Source: a virus. From it: DNA of 22,465 nucleotides. Where the stretch lies: positions 1-22,465 of IMG/VR virus record IMGVR_UViG_3300009183_000391. One strand, written 5' to 3'. Below, piece after piece: positions 1 through 6,559 of the stretch. Position 1 is the first letter of the stretch. Each line of letters starts with the position of its first letter. The position numbers were made by a program, and so were the translations under genes. Under the pieces are notes generated by a model. That model made no database searches, was not told the DNA's origin, and saw only the letters and a list, made by a program, of their open reading frames with translations.

Positions 1-1
1 A

Positions 2-655
2 GATGTATCTTCTGCGGTTCCATCAGGCCCTTACGTCACTGACACCAACCAATGGGTCGACCTTGGCTTGAAGCGTGCATTGATGGAGGCTGCAAAAGGC
101 GGTTATGATAAGCTGGTTTGGACGCCGGGTAACGAGCAAGCAAAAAGATATGATCTTAGCAGAAAATTAAGCGCCGTTCATTGGTCTCCAGATTCAAATC
201 ATTTGCATGCATTAGATCATGATGGCTATGCGGTATTTAATCAGAAAGTTGATCAAAAGGATCTTCCTGATGTAATTGGAAAAGACCTTGCCAATAAGCT
301 TGTTTCTACCAAGCCATTGCCTAATACGCAGAATGTTGAGGGCGATACGGTGCATTCATTAATCGGCGGCGATCTACAAGTCGGCGGCGAAGGAATGAAA
401 TCCTTCTATGATAAGCTTTTGCCGCAGCGTCTCAGCAAGCTTGTTTCGCAATATGATAAAGATGCAAAAGTTGCTCCGCATTCTCATTCACTAAAAGGAG
501 AGGATGGCGAAGTAAAAGCCCACTCCATCGAGATCACCCCCAAGCTGCGTGCCGCAATCCTCAAAGGGCTGCCCGCGTTTAAATCTGGCGGCGATGTTGG
601 CGAAAGCCCTATAATTGATCACGCCTTTAAGGTATTATCGAAACTTCCGCGATAA
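2..655 (+). CDS. C-terminal part of a large phage polyvalent-type protein (5' partial)
   Basis: The frame is open from base 2 to the TAA at 653-655, so the gene begins upstream; the TTG at 68 is not a convincing start because the reading continues before it with family-like sequence (VTDTNQWVDLGLKRAL). Segments I recognise from very large phage and plasmid proteins that carry many fused domains are the WVDLGLKRALMEAA helix, KLVWTPGNEQAKRYDLS, GGEGMKSFYDKLLPQRL and the tail ITPKLRAAILKGLPAF. In those proteins this block sits at the extreme C-terminus, after methylase, helicase, protease or peptidoglycan-cleaving domains, and the whole is thought to travel in the virion or be injected. No catalytic residue can be assigned here. 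The last 25 residues (FKSGGDVG and following) form a short basic tail that recalls the Lys-Gly-Gly motifs of the next gene. The 3' third is visibly richer in G and C than the rest. Confidence 0.72.
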   Translation, partial: DVSSAVPSGPYVTDTNQWVDLGLKRALMEAAKGGYDKLVWTPGNEQAKRYDLSRKLSAVHWSPDSNHLHALDHDGYAVFNQKVDQKDLPDVIGKDLANKLVSTKPLPNTQNVEGDTVHSLIGGDLQVGGEGMKSFYDKLLPQRLSKLVSQYDKDAKVAPHSHSLKGEDGEVKAHSIEITPKLRAAILKGLPAFKSGGDVGESPIIDHAFKVLSKLPR

Positions 656-696
656 AGCGGACACGGGGACGCCCGTAAATCTGGCCGGAGAATGAA

Positions 697-2061
697 ATGT
701 CTGAATATTCTGCGAAAACACTTAGGGAGAAGGCGAAAGCAAAAGCTCGCGCGCTTGCCAATCCTGGTAACTATGCCAAAGACCAAGAAGTCTCGAGCGC
801 AGACTGGTCGCCAGCGCCTCCTCTCAGGACAGAGATGAAGACCGGCGCGCGTCCAATTATGAAGCCATCGGCGAAGGGCACAGGCGAGTCATACGCTGCC
901 CGCGACACGAAAGCGGCCATTGGCAAGGACATGAAGCGCGGCGCATTCAAGGCCGGCGGCGCTGTAAAGCGTAAAGACGGCGGCTCGGTTCCTTCCGCTG
1001 CTGAAACAGAAGACACCAAAGCGCGACTTGGCTCGATGAAGATTAAGCCTGTTCGTGGCGCTGCCCAGCACTACAAGAAGGGCGGCAAGATCAAGAAAGC
1101 CGGCGGTGGAACGCTTGATGATAGTAGATATGGGGCTTTGCAAAAAGTTTTAGGTCCTTCTAACGTTGGCAATAGAAAAATTGCAGATTTTAGACAAGCT
1201 GCAGATATTGCAAGAGGAATGGGGCCGTCGTCATCTGAAAATGAGCCAATGCCGGCAGAGGGAAGCCTTTATAAAAAAGGTGGAAAAATAAAACGAGCGG
1301 CTGGCGGCAAGATCAAGAAAGCCGGCGGTGGCAGCTTCCTCGAGAAGATGGTTGGCGGTTCGGAGAGAGAGAAACAAGCTCGATCCATGCGCGATGTCGG
1401 CAAGTCAGGAACAGCGAATTATACGCAGGAAGATAAAGGCGCTCTTAATCGCGCTCTTAGGGGCGACGATGCGCTTCCCGCAGCTGGTGAGGCTGCTGAA
1501 CGTTCTGGCAAGTATCAAAACTACAAGAAGGGCGGCCGCACGGCTAAAGCGACCGGTGGCGGCTTATTTGGCGCGTTGAAGGGCGCAGCCAAGAAAGTAT
1601 CCAAGAAGGGCGGCAAGACAGACATTAACATTGTCATCAATGCTGGCAAGTCTGAGCCGCGTCATCCTGAAGCAGCAATGCGTCGTCCGGCTCCAGACAT
1701 GGTTCCTCCTCCTCCTCCAATGGATGTTGGCGCTGCTGCGCCTGCTATGCCTCCTATGGGCCCTCCTGGTGCTGGTCCTATGCTGCCTCCAGGTCTGCCA
1801 ATTGGTCGCAAGGCTGGTGGTCGAATCACCAAGGTTGCAAAGTCCTATAAGGACATGCAGGCTGGCTCTGGAAGCGGCGAGGGCCGTTTGCAAAAGACGG
1901 ATATTGCCAAGCTTCATAAAGACGCACCTGCTCGCAAAGCGGGCGGTCGGATCAGCAGGGTTGCCAAATCATATAAAGATATGACAGCTGGCGCTGCTTC
2001 TGGCGAAGGTCGTTTGCAGAAAGAAGATATCGCGAAAGCGAAAAAAGGTCGCGGAAGGTAA
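697..2061 (+). CDS. Lys/Gly-rich repeat protein, possible internal virion protein
   Basis: A strongly basic, low-complexity protein of 454 aa with no enzymatic motif. The GGAG at 687-690 lies 6 bases before the ATG. It holds repeated Lys-Gly-Gly elements: AFKAGGAVKRKDGG, YKKGGKIKKAGGG, a second YKKGGKIKRAAGG that runs into KIKKAGGG, and YKKGGRTAKATGGG. A proline-rich stretch follows near residues 330-368. The C-terminus has two tandem 35-residue units of the form RKAGGRIxxVAKSYKDM, then AGxxSGEGRLQKxDIAK. Similar Lys-Gly-Gly and SYKDM elements are familiar to me from unannotated aquatic phage proteins, where the function is unknown. Charge, disorder and position after a large polyvalent protein would fit a nucleic-acid-binding or injected virion protein, but this is inference. 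A 222-bp segment with different codon usage lies between exact direct repeats. Confidence 0.8.
   Translation: MSEYSAKTLREKAKAKARALANPGNYAKDQEVSSADWSPAPPLRTEMKTGARPIMKPSAKGTGESYAARDTKAAIGKDMKRGAFKAGGAVKRKDGGSVPSAAETEDTKARLGSMKIKPVRGAAQHYKKGGKIKKAGGGTLDDSRYGALQKVLGPSNVGNRKIADFRQAADIARGMGPSSSENEPMPAEGSLYKKGGKIKRAAGGKIKKAGGGSFLEKMVGGSEREKQARSMRDVGKSGTANYTQEDKGALNRALRGDDALPAAGEAAERSGKYQNYKKGGRTAKATGGGLFGALKGAAKKVSKKGGKTDINIVINAGKSEPRHPEAAMRRPAPDMVPPPPPMDVGAAAPAMPPMGPPGAGPMLPPGLPIGRKAGGRITKVAKSYKDMQAGSGSGEGRLQKTDIAKLHKDAPARKAGGRISRVAKSYKDMTAGAASGEGRLQKEDIAKAKKGRGR
1081..1331 (+). repeat. 29-bp direct repeats bounding a codon-divergent segment
   Basis: Bases 1081-1109 and 1303-1331 are identical over 29 bp and encode GGKIKKAGG in the same frame. 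The 222-bp period is exactly 74 codons. The bases between are more A+T rich and contain a third coding of the same peptide (YKKGGKIKRA at about 1270-1300) written with AAA lysines and GGT/GGA glycines, while the flanks use AAG and GGC. Confidence 0.85.
1807..2037 (+). repeat. Two 105-bp imperfect tandem units encoding SYKDM repeats
   Basis: Units at 1807-1911 and 1933-2037 (period 126 bp) encode two 35-residue copies, each starting RKAGGRI, carrying SYKDM and ending in GRLQK(T/E)DIAK. The DNA has drifted far more at synonymous sites than the peptides, so the repeat unit is being kept at protein level. Confidence 0.85.
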
Positions 2062-2072
2062 CTGAAGCGATA

Positions 2073-2110
2073 GGGGGTGGCTGTCCCCTTCTCTAAGGCC
2101 ACCCCCGTTA
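2073..2110 (+). terminator. Hairpin terminator after the Lys/Gly-rich gene
   Basis: GGGGGTGGC (2073-2081) pairs perfectly with GCCACCCCC (2098-2106) across a 16-base loop, 12 bases after the stop codon. The following GTTATTAC is only a weak T-tract, so termination may be partial. Confidence 0.55.
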
Positions 2111-2146
2111 TTACATAGAGAAGGCCAGTTAGAAGGGGCTGGATAT

Positions 2147-2353
2147 ATGGCGCTTACAACAGTGCAAGCATACCAACGCGAGTTGGAAATTATTATTGCG
2201 ATTGAGATTGAAAGATTGATTGAGCCAATGGCCAACGGTTTCATCGAAACGCATGAAGAATATAAGAGTCAATCTGGCAAGATTGCCGGATTAAAAGCTG
2301 CGCTCGATTTGATGCGAGAAGCAGATCGTGTTTGTGCAGAGAAGTATCGATAA
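2147..2353 (+). CDS. Small helical protein of unknown function
   Basis: A 68-aa protein that I do not recognise. The strong Shine-Dalgarno AGAAGGGG (2131-2138) ends 8 bases before the ATG, which supports both the gene and its start. The sequence looks almost wholly alpha-helical and amphipathic, with an alternating Ile/Glu stretch (ELEIIIAIEIERLIEP) and a second helix (AGLKAALDLMREADRVC). It has no signal peptide, membrane span or cysteine motif. It opens the group that leads into the co-chaperonin and scaffold genes, with 13 bases between its stop and the next start, so it is probably co-transcribed with head-assembly genes. A small assembly or portal-associated factor is possible but not shown. 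Confidence 0.72.
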   Translation: MALTTVQAYQRELEIIIAIEIERLIEPMANGFIETHEEYKSQSGKIAGLKAALDLMREADRVCAEKYR

Positions 2354-2366
2354 GAAGGGGAAAATA

Positions 2367-2759
2367 ATGCCACCAATGATTATGGAACATGAGTCAGATC
2401 CAAAGCAAAAACTGCTTGCTGACATAGGTGATTTGTCAGATGTTGAGATCTTTAATAATCAGATCTTGGTTGCGGTCTATATTAGACCAACAAAAACCAA
2501 GAGCGGTTTGTATCTAACCGACAAATATGCCGACGAAGATCGATATCAGGGCAAAGTTGGCCTGCTTGTAAAGATGGGGCCTGCTGCATTTCAAGATGAC
2601 AGCGGCCAATGGTTCAACAACGAGAGCTTTAGTTTGCATGATTGGCTTGTTTTCAGGCCTTCTGACGGCTGGAGCATCACGGTGAACGGTGTTTTGTGCC
2701 GCATGCTGTCGGATACGCAGATTAAAATGCGCATTCAGTCTCCAGATGCTGCATGGTAA
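2367..2759 (+). CDS. Phage GroES-like co-chaperonin
   Basis: A 130-aa protein with a GroES/Cpn10-type beta-barrel pattern. Residues 28-40 (IFNNQILVAVYIR) match the first strand, KTKSGLYLTDKY (43-54) matches the mobile-loop region with its Gly-hydrophobic-x-hydrophobic element, DRYQGKVGLLVKMGP matches the strand after the loop, and SLHDWLVFRPSDG followed by NGVLCRML matches the late strands. In the family, T4 gp31 replaces host GroES so that GroEL can fold the major capsid protein. No GroEL gene is seen, so host GroEL would be the partner. I start at ATG 2367, behind AAGAAGGGG, rather than at upstream in-frame codons. The gene stands just before the scaffold and capsid genes, as a folding role for the capsid would predict. 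The N-terminal 25 residues are an extension relative to bacterial GroES. Confidence 0.82.
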   Translation: MPPMIMEHESDPKQKLLADIGDLSDVEIFNNQILVAVYIRPTKTKSGLYLTDKYADEDRYQGKVGLLVKMGPAAFQDDSGQWFNNESFSLHDWLVFRPSDGWSITVNGVLCRMLSDTQIKMRIQSPDAAW

Positions 2760-2770
2760 GGAGAAACCCA

Positions 2771-3691
2771 ATGGCTGATGATGAAAATGGTATTGATGTT
2801 GTGCTTGAAGAGACGAAAAAAGCTGATGATAGCGCACCTGAAATAGAAATCGTTGATGAAAAAGTAGAAAAACATGCAAAGAAAGAGGAAAAGCCAGAGG
2901 TTTCCCCTGAAGAAGGCATTCTTGAGCTTAAAAAGAACCTTGAACGCGAGAAAACAGCGCGATTAGAGGCGGAAAAGCGAGCCCAGGAAGCATATTATCA
3001 AGCGCATCAGGCGAATGCAGATAAAACCGAGTCTGATTATCAGCTGGTCGTCAATGCAATTGAAACGGTAAACACTAGAAATGAGCAATTAAAGAATGCT
3101 TATGCGGATGCAATGTCTGCGCAGGATTATTCTCGAGCTGCAGAAGTTCAATTAGCTCTTAGCGCCAATGCGCAGCAGCTATCTGAGCTGAAGAAGGGCG
3201 AGAAAGCCATGAAGGCGCAGAAAGAGGCTGCCGAAAAGGCTCCTCCGCCTGCACAACAAGGCGATCTTATCGATCAGCTCTTGCCAGATGTTTCTGCCCG
3301 GTCTGCTGCTTGGTTAAAAGAGACAAGAGAGCATTTTAGAAACGCGAAAGATATTCGTAAAATGTTTCGCGCCCATGAAGATGCGATCGATGATGGCATT
3401 CGTGCTGATTCGGATGAATATTTTGAGTATATCGAGACGCGTCTTGGCATACGCAAAAATATGGATGAGCGCGAAACGCATACGTCTGCAGAAAGCCCGA
3501 TGTCTGCAGCTGCGGCTCCTAAGAGAGCTGTGCAACCATCGCCTGCGCCTGTCTCTCGTGGATCTTCCAGGCCTAACGTCATGCGGCTATCTGCAGCCGA
3601 GGCCGAAACGGCTTCTGCTCTTGGCATGACGCCGGAAGAATACGCGAAGAACAAGTCTCTGCTCCAGAAAGAAGGCCGCTACGGTCATTAA
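2771..3691 (+). CDS. Probable capsid scaffolding protein
   Basis: A 306-aa, highly charged protein. The first 50 residues are acidic. Residues of about 50-160 form a long coiled coil rich in Glu, Lys, Ala and Gln (ELKKNLEREKTARLEAEKRA onward). A shorter ordered segment follows (DLIDQLLPDVSARSAAWLKE), then a Pro/Ala/Ser linker, and the protein ends with a small helical tail (MTPEEYAKNKSLLQKEGRYG). This build, and the position before the capsid, fit an HK97-type scaffold whose C-terminal tail contacts capsid subunits; tails of the MTxEEYAK type recur in such proteins. AAGGAG at 2758-2763 overlaps the previous stop and lies 7 bases before the ATG, fixing the start. No protease motif is visible, so removal from the prohead would need exit or a protease coded elsewhere. 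Confidence 0.72.
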   Translation: MADDENGIDVVLEETKKADDSAPEIEIVDEKVEKHAKKEEKPEVSPEEGILELKKNLEREKTARLEAEKRAQEAYYQAHQANADKTESDYQLVVNAIETVNTRNEQLKNAYADAMSAQDYSRAAEVQLALSANAQQLSELKKGEKAMKAQKEAAEKAPPPAQQGDLIDQLLPDVSARSAAWLKETREHFRNAKDIRKMFRAHEDAIDDGIRADSDEYFEYIETRLGIRKNMDERETHTSAESPMSAAAAPKRAVQPSPAPVSRGSSRPNVMRLSAAEAETASALGMTPEEYAKNKSLLQKEGRYGH

Positions 3692-3700
3692 GGATTGACA

Positions 3701-4267
3701 ATGGAACCTATCAATACAAGCCGCCGGGGCGGTAAATTTACAAATGCAGCCAAGAGCATCGAAGCTGTAGAAGAAGCGCCATTGCGGCCTCAGCTACGTG
3801 AAGAAGATTCACGCGCAACGGCTGCCAAGCGCGCAGCCCAGCTGCGTGAGCATCTTGGCGACGTGGTAGACGCGCAAGATGATTTCTACATCCCGCTGGA
3901 TGAAATCCCTGATGGCTGGACGTATGAATGGAAGCGGCACACCATTTACGGCCAGGAAGATCCTGCATATCAGATCCAGCTGGCTCGAGCTGGCTGGGAG
4001 CCTGTGCCTGTCGCGCGCCATCCCTGGATGATGCCAAACAATACATCGACGCAGACGATTTTGCGTAAAGGCATGATCCTGATGCAATGCCCGACGGAGA
4101 TTATTGATGAGCGCCGCGCGTCTGACTTACGCAAAGCACGCATGCAGGTAAGGGCAAAAGAGCAGCAAATTGCTGGCACGCCTGACGGCACGATGACCCG
4201 TGACGACGCTCGCGTTAAGCCAAACATTAAGAAATCATATGAAGCTATGCCGATCCCTGAGAAGTAA
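3701..4267 (+). CDS. Conserved phage protein of unknown function, pre-capsid
   Basis: 188 aa. The start is ATG 3701, with TTAAGGA ending 6 bases upstream; the in-frame TTG at 3695 is too close to that site. The N-terminus is short and basic (NTSRRGGKF). The core reads YIPLDEIPDGWTYEWKRHTI, then GQEDPAYQIQLARAGWEPVP and HPWMMP. It ends in a charged helix (DERRASDLRKARMQVRAKEQ). I recognise this core as a recurrent unannotated protein beside capsid genes in aquatic phages but know no assigned role. The gene follows the scaffold after 9 bases and is the last before a strong terminator, so it belongs to the scaffold transcript rather than the capsid transcript. A head-assembly or minor head role is inferred from position only. 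Confidence 0.75.
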   Translation: MEPINTSRRGGKFTNAAKSIEAVEEAPLRPQLREEDSRATAAKRAAQLREHLGDVVDAQDDFYIPLDEIPDGWTYEWKRHTIYGQEDPAYQIQLARAGWEPVPVARHPWMMPNNTSTQTILRKGMILMQCPTEIIDERRASDLRKARMQVRAKEQQIAGTPDGTMTRDDARVKPNIKKSYEAMPIPEK

Positions 4268-4291
4268 TTTCTCTATAAATAAATGCGTTTC

Positions 4292-4322
4292 AAGGGGTCG
4301 GTTTGCCGGCCCCTTTACTTTT
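4292..4322 (+). terminator. Rho-independent terminator before the capsid genes
   Basis: AAGGGGTCGG (4292-4301) pairs with CCGGCCCCTT (4306-4315) as a 10-bp stem with a single G-U wobble, with a TTTG tetraloop, followed by TACTTTT. It stands 25 bases after the stop of the preceding gene. Confidence 0.82.
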
Positions 4323-4342
4323 GTGCCTTGTCAAGCGATAAT
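4314..4342 (+). promoter_or_regulatory. Possible sigma-70-type promoter for the capsid genes
   Basis: TTTACT (4314-4319) and GATAAT (4337-4342) are separated by 17 bases, and the second differs from TATAAT at one position. The -35 part overlaps the 3' arm of the terminator. A new start here would explain a 188-base leader-sized gap before a gene pair needed in high amounts. The match is modest and a phage-specific promoter cannot be excluded. Confidence 0.3.
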
Positions 4343-4432
4343 ATACATAAGCTTTTAATAGCTCGAGCTCCCCCGGCGTGGAGCATTAACAATCTTCCGG
4401 TTCTAAATTCGCCCCGGCGCGCGATGATGAGC

Positions 4433-4458
4433 CTCCTATATAAGGAGAACCCGTCATG
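4433..4458 (+). promoter_or_regulatory. Shine-Dalgarno sequestering hairpin at a head protein start
   Basis: CTCCT (4433-4437) is complementary to AGGAG (4443-4447), which is the ribosome binding site of the gene starting at 4456; the loop is ATATA. The stem is only 5 bp, so it may tune rather than block initiation. Confidence 0.4.
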
Positions 4459-5040
4459 GCGAATACGTTTGCGCCTTTCGGTTTTCGTCAGTATAGCGGG
4501 AACGGTTCTGCCCCGACCTACGAACAGGTCGAGATGCTTATCGCTTCTAACTATACGACGCCTATTTTCTACGGTGATGCCGTCCTTCAGGACACCAATG
4601 GCACGATCACACGCGCGGGTGACGCGCCGACGACGCAGCTTGCCGGTGTTTTCCAGGGCTGCAAATATCTTTCAGTCGCCCAGAAGCGAACTGTTTGGTC
4701 GAACTTTTGGCCAGGTTCAGACAACAATGGCGTTGTCTATGCCTACGTCGTAAACGATCCAAACGCTCGTTTTCTTGTCCAAGCTGGTAGCACCACTAAC
4801 GTGACGCAAACTGGCGTTGGCGCTTCGATCTCGCTTGCTGGCGGGTCAAGCGGCAATACTTCAAACGGCATCTCTGGCATGTATGTTGAAACGCTTGGAA
4901 CGTCTTCGACGGCTCCTTTCCGCGTCATCAGTCTTGTCACTGATCCACCAGGCTCGAATGGCACTGATACGGCCTCGAACGCCAACTACGTTATCGTTGG
5001 CTTCTTGAACGTCTCAACCAAGACGCTTGTCACAATCTAA
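4456..5040 (+). CDS. Probable head decoration or minor structural protein
   Basis: 194 aa. The opening MANTFAPFGFRQYSGNGSAP, followed by a segment with an alternating strand pattern (TPIFYGDAVLQDTNGTITRA), is a pattern I associate with phage structural proteins encoded directly before a major capsid gene. The sequence is rich in Gly, Ser, Thr and Asn with alternating strands and no long helix, typical of a beta-barrel virion surface protein. AAGGAG (4442-4447) lies 8 bases before the ATG. Only 13 bases separate it from the capsid gene, and a terminator stands on each side of the pair, so the two are likely made together in quantity. Decoration of the capsid is inferred from this pairing; a second capsid-like or fibre-like structural role is possible. 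Confidence 0.68.
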   Translation: MANTFAPFGFRQYSGNGSAPTYEQVEMLIASNYTTPIFYGDAVLQDTNGTITRAGDAPTTQLAGVFQGCKYLSVAQKRTVWSNFWPGSDNNGVVYAYVVNDPNARFLVQAGSTTNVTQTGVGASISLAGGSSGNTSNGISGMYVETLGTSSTAPFRVISLVTDPPGSNGTDTASNANYVIVGFLNVSTKTLVTI

Positions 5041-5053
5041 GGAGTAAGGACCA

Positions 5054-5965
5054 ATGGCTGTTAATCTCTCTGCCATCAAAGACCTTCTCCTCCCCGGTCT
5101 CCGCGGGATTGAAGGCAAGTATGAGATGATCCCATCTCAATACGACAAGATCTTCACGAAACACGATTCCAAAATGGCGCTCGAGCGCACTGCGGAAATG
5201 CGTTTCTTGGGTCTTGCTCAGTTAAAGACCGAAGGTGCGCAGACGGCGTTTGATAACGCTGCCGGCGAGCGTTACGTTTATAACCAAGAGCATACTGAAA
5301 TTGCTCTCGGCTATTCGATTACGCGCAAGGCAATCGACGACAATCTGTATAAATCACAGTTTATGCCGTCAAACCTTGGCCTGATTGAGTCTTTCCAGCA
5401 GACGAAAGAAATCTACGGCGCGAACGTGTTGAACACGGCCACGACGTATAATGCTTCTGTCGGCGGTGACGGCGTTGCTCTTATTGCAACGAACCATCCG
5501 ATCGATGGCGGCACGATTGCAAATCGTCCTGCAGTGGATGTTGACCTCAACGAAAGCACGCTGCTCAACGCAATGATTTCGATCAGAACAAACTTCAAAG
5601 ACCAAGCAGGTCTGAAGGTGTTTGCTCGCGGTCGTCGTCTTGTTGTTCCGCCTGCTCTCGAGCCAACTGCAATTCGTCTGACGAAGACCGAATTGCGCCC
5701 AGGCACTGCGGATAATGACGTCAATGCTATCATGATGACTGCTGGCGGCTTGCCAGAAGGCTACATGGTCAACGATTATCTGACGTCTGCTTCTGCTTGG
5801 TTCTTGCTGACGAACATTGACGGTCTCTCCTACATGGAGCGCGTTAAGTTCGAGAGCGATATGCAAGTCGATTTCGTAACCGATAACCTCCTTGTTAAAG
5901 GTTATGAACGCTACAGCTTCGGGTACTATAACTGGAGATCAATCTTCGGTTCGTTCCCAACATAA
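5054..5965 (+). CDS. Major capsid protein, HK97-like fold expected
   Basis: 303 aa. Its length, position after scaffold and structural genes, and sequence character fit a major capsid protein. The N-terminal part has a flexible arm and helices (LLLPGLRGIEGKYEMIPSQY). The middle holds the self-assembly-like strand (YNQEHTEIALGYSITRKAID) and a long helix region (FQQTKEIYGANVLNTATTY). LIATNHPIDGG and the segment GLKVFARGRRLVVPPALEP suit the peripheral and axial domains. It ends with LVKGYERYSFGYYNWRSIFG, the aromatic-rich C-terminal strand seen in Mu gpT-like and related capsids. No N-terminal propeptide is evident. Two ribosome-binding candidates precede the ATG (AAGGAG 5039-5044 and AAGGA 5046-5050). 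A strong terminator follows. Confidence 0.85.
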   Translation: MAVNLSAIKDLLLPGLRGIEGKYEMIPSQYDKIFTKHDSKMALERTAEMRFLGLAQLKTEGAQTAFDNAAGERYVYNQEHTEIALGYSITRKAIDDNLYKSQFMPSNLGLIESFQQTKEIYGANVLNTATTYNASVGGDGVALIATNHPIDGGTIANRPAVDVDLNESTLLNAMISIRTNFKDQAGLKVFARGRRLVVPPALEPTAIRLTKTELRPGTADNDVNAIMMTAGGLPEGYMVNDYLTSASAWFLLTNIDGLSYMERVKFESDMQVDFVTDNLLVKGYERYSFGYYNWRSIFGSFPT

Positions 5966-5974
5966 AATAGCAAT

Positions 5975-6006
5975 GAAAAGCGGGCTCAATAGCGAGTCCG
6001 CTTTTC
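5975..6006 (+). terminator. Terminator after the major capsid gene
   Basis: GAAAAGCGGGCTC (5975-5987) pairs with GAGTCCGCTTTTC (5994-6006), a 13-bp stem with one G-U pair and a 6-base loop. The A-run and T-run at the stem base mean it could act in both directions. It starts 9 bases after the capsid stop. Confidence 0.8.
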
Positions 6007-6091
6007 ACCTTGGAACATCATTTACGTCGACCGGCCAAGCGGACGCTGCACAGACGACGTAATTAAACCTTGTGCAGAAGGAGTAATTTAA

Positions 6092-6547
6092 ATGGGAATT
6101 ACAACTTTTACCGGCCCAATAAAGGCCGGCAATGTTCTCAATACGACTGGCACAACTGCCGGAACGGTTAAGAATGTTGGTTTCGTCGCGATGGCTCAAA
6201 CCGCTCCTATTACACAGGCTGGCAGTTTGACTGCGTATAAAACGAGCATCGTCATTCCAGCGTATAGCCATATCCTTAACATTCAATTTTTGGTTACGAC
6301 TGGATGGGCTGCAACTGCAACGATCAGCATTGGAACGTCTGCAACGGCGACTGAGCTTGTCGTTGGCCAAAGCCTTGCAACGGTTGGTCAGGTTTCTGCC
6401 GGTCCGGGAACAGATGCGACACGCACAGCCAATTGGTCGAATGTTGGCGCGTCTGATGTGATCATTTACGCCTTGTCTGCTGCCAGTGGCGCACCTGTTG
6501 GCGTTGGCGATCTTATCGTCCGTTATATTCAAGCTGAAAACGCCTAA
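6092..6547 (+). CDS. Small virion structural protein, beta-rich
   Basis: 151 aa, almost without charged residues, rich in Thr, Ala, Gly and Val in alternating patterns (TSIVIPAYSHILNIQFLVTT; WAATATISIGTSATA). The opening MGITTFTGPIKAGNVLNTTG and the IVIPAYSHI strand are familiar to me from unannotated structural proteins that lie just after capsid genes in aquatic phages. AGAAGGAG (6077-6084) precedes the ATG by 7 bases. The 85 bases upstream hold the second half of a terminator hairpin and no convincing promoter. A role as a head fibre, decoration or connector-associated protein is plausible; the sequence does not distinguish these. Confidence 0.72.
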   Translation: MGITTFTGPIKAGNVLNTTGTTAGTVKNVGFVAMAQTAPITQAGSLTAYKTSIVIPAYSHILNIQFLVTTGWAATATISIGTSATATELVVGQSLATVGQVSAGPGTDATRTANWSNVGASDVIIYALSAASGAPVGVGDLIVRYIQAENA

Positions 6548-6559
6548 TAGGAGGCCATG

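Noticed and set aside
663-676. ACGGG/CCCGT hairpin between the first two genes
   Set aside because: It is only 5 bp, with no T-tract, and close to chance expectation; not called a terminator.
4283-4753. 156-codon forward frame over the terminator and start of the head gene
   Set aside because: It begins inside the terminator hairpin, overlaps a well-supported structural gene in another frame, and has no recognisable protein character.
5369-5866. 165-codon reverse-strand frame within the capsid gene
   Set aside because: It is wholly inside a confident capsid gene, has no ribosome binding site, and runs against the uniform + strand layout.
6007-6091. Promoter upstream of the structural gene at 6092
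   Set aside because: Several AT-rich hexamers occur, but none has a credible partner at 16-18 bp spacing.
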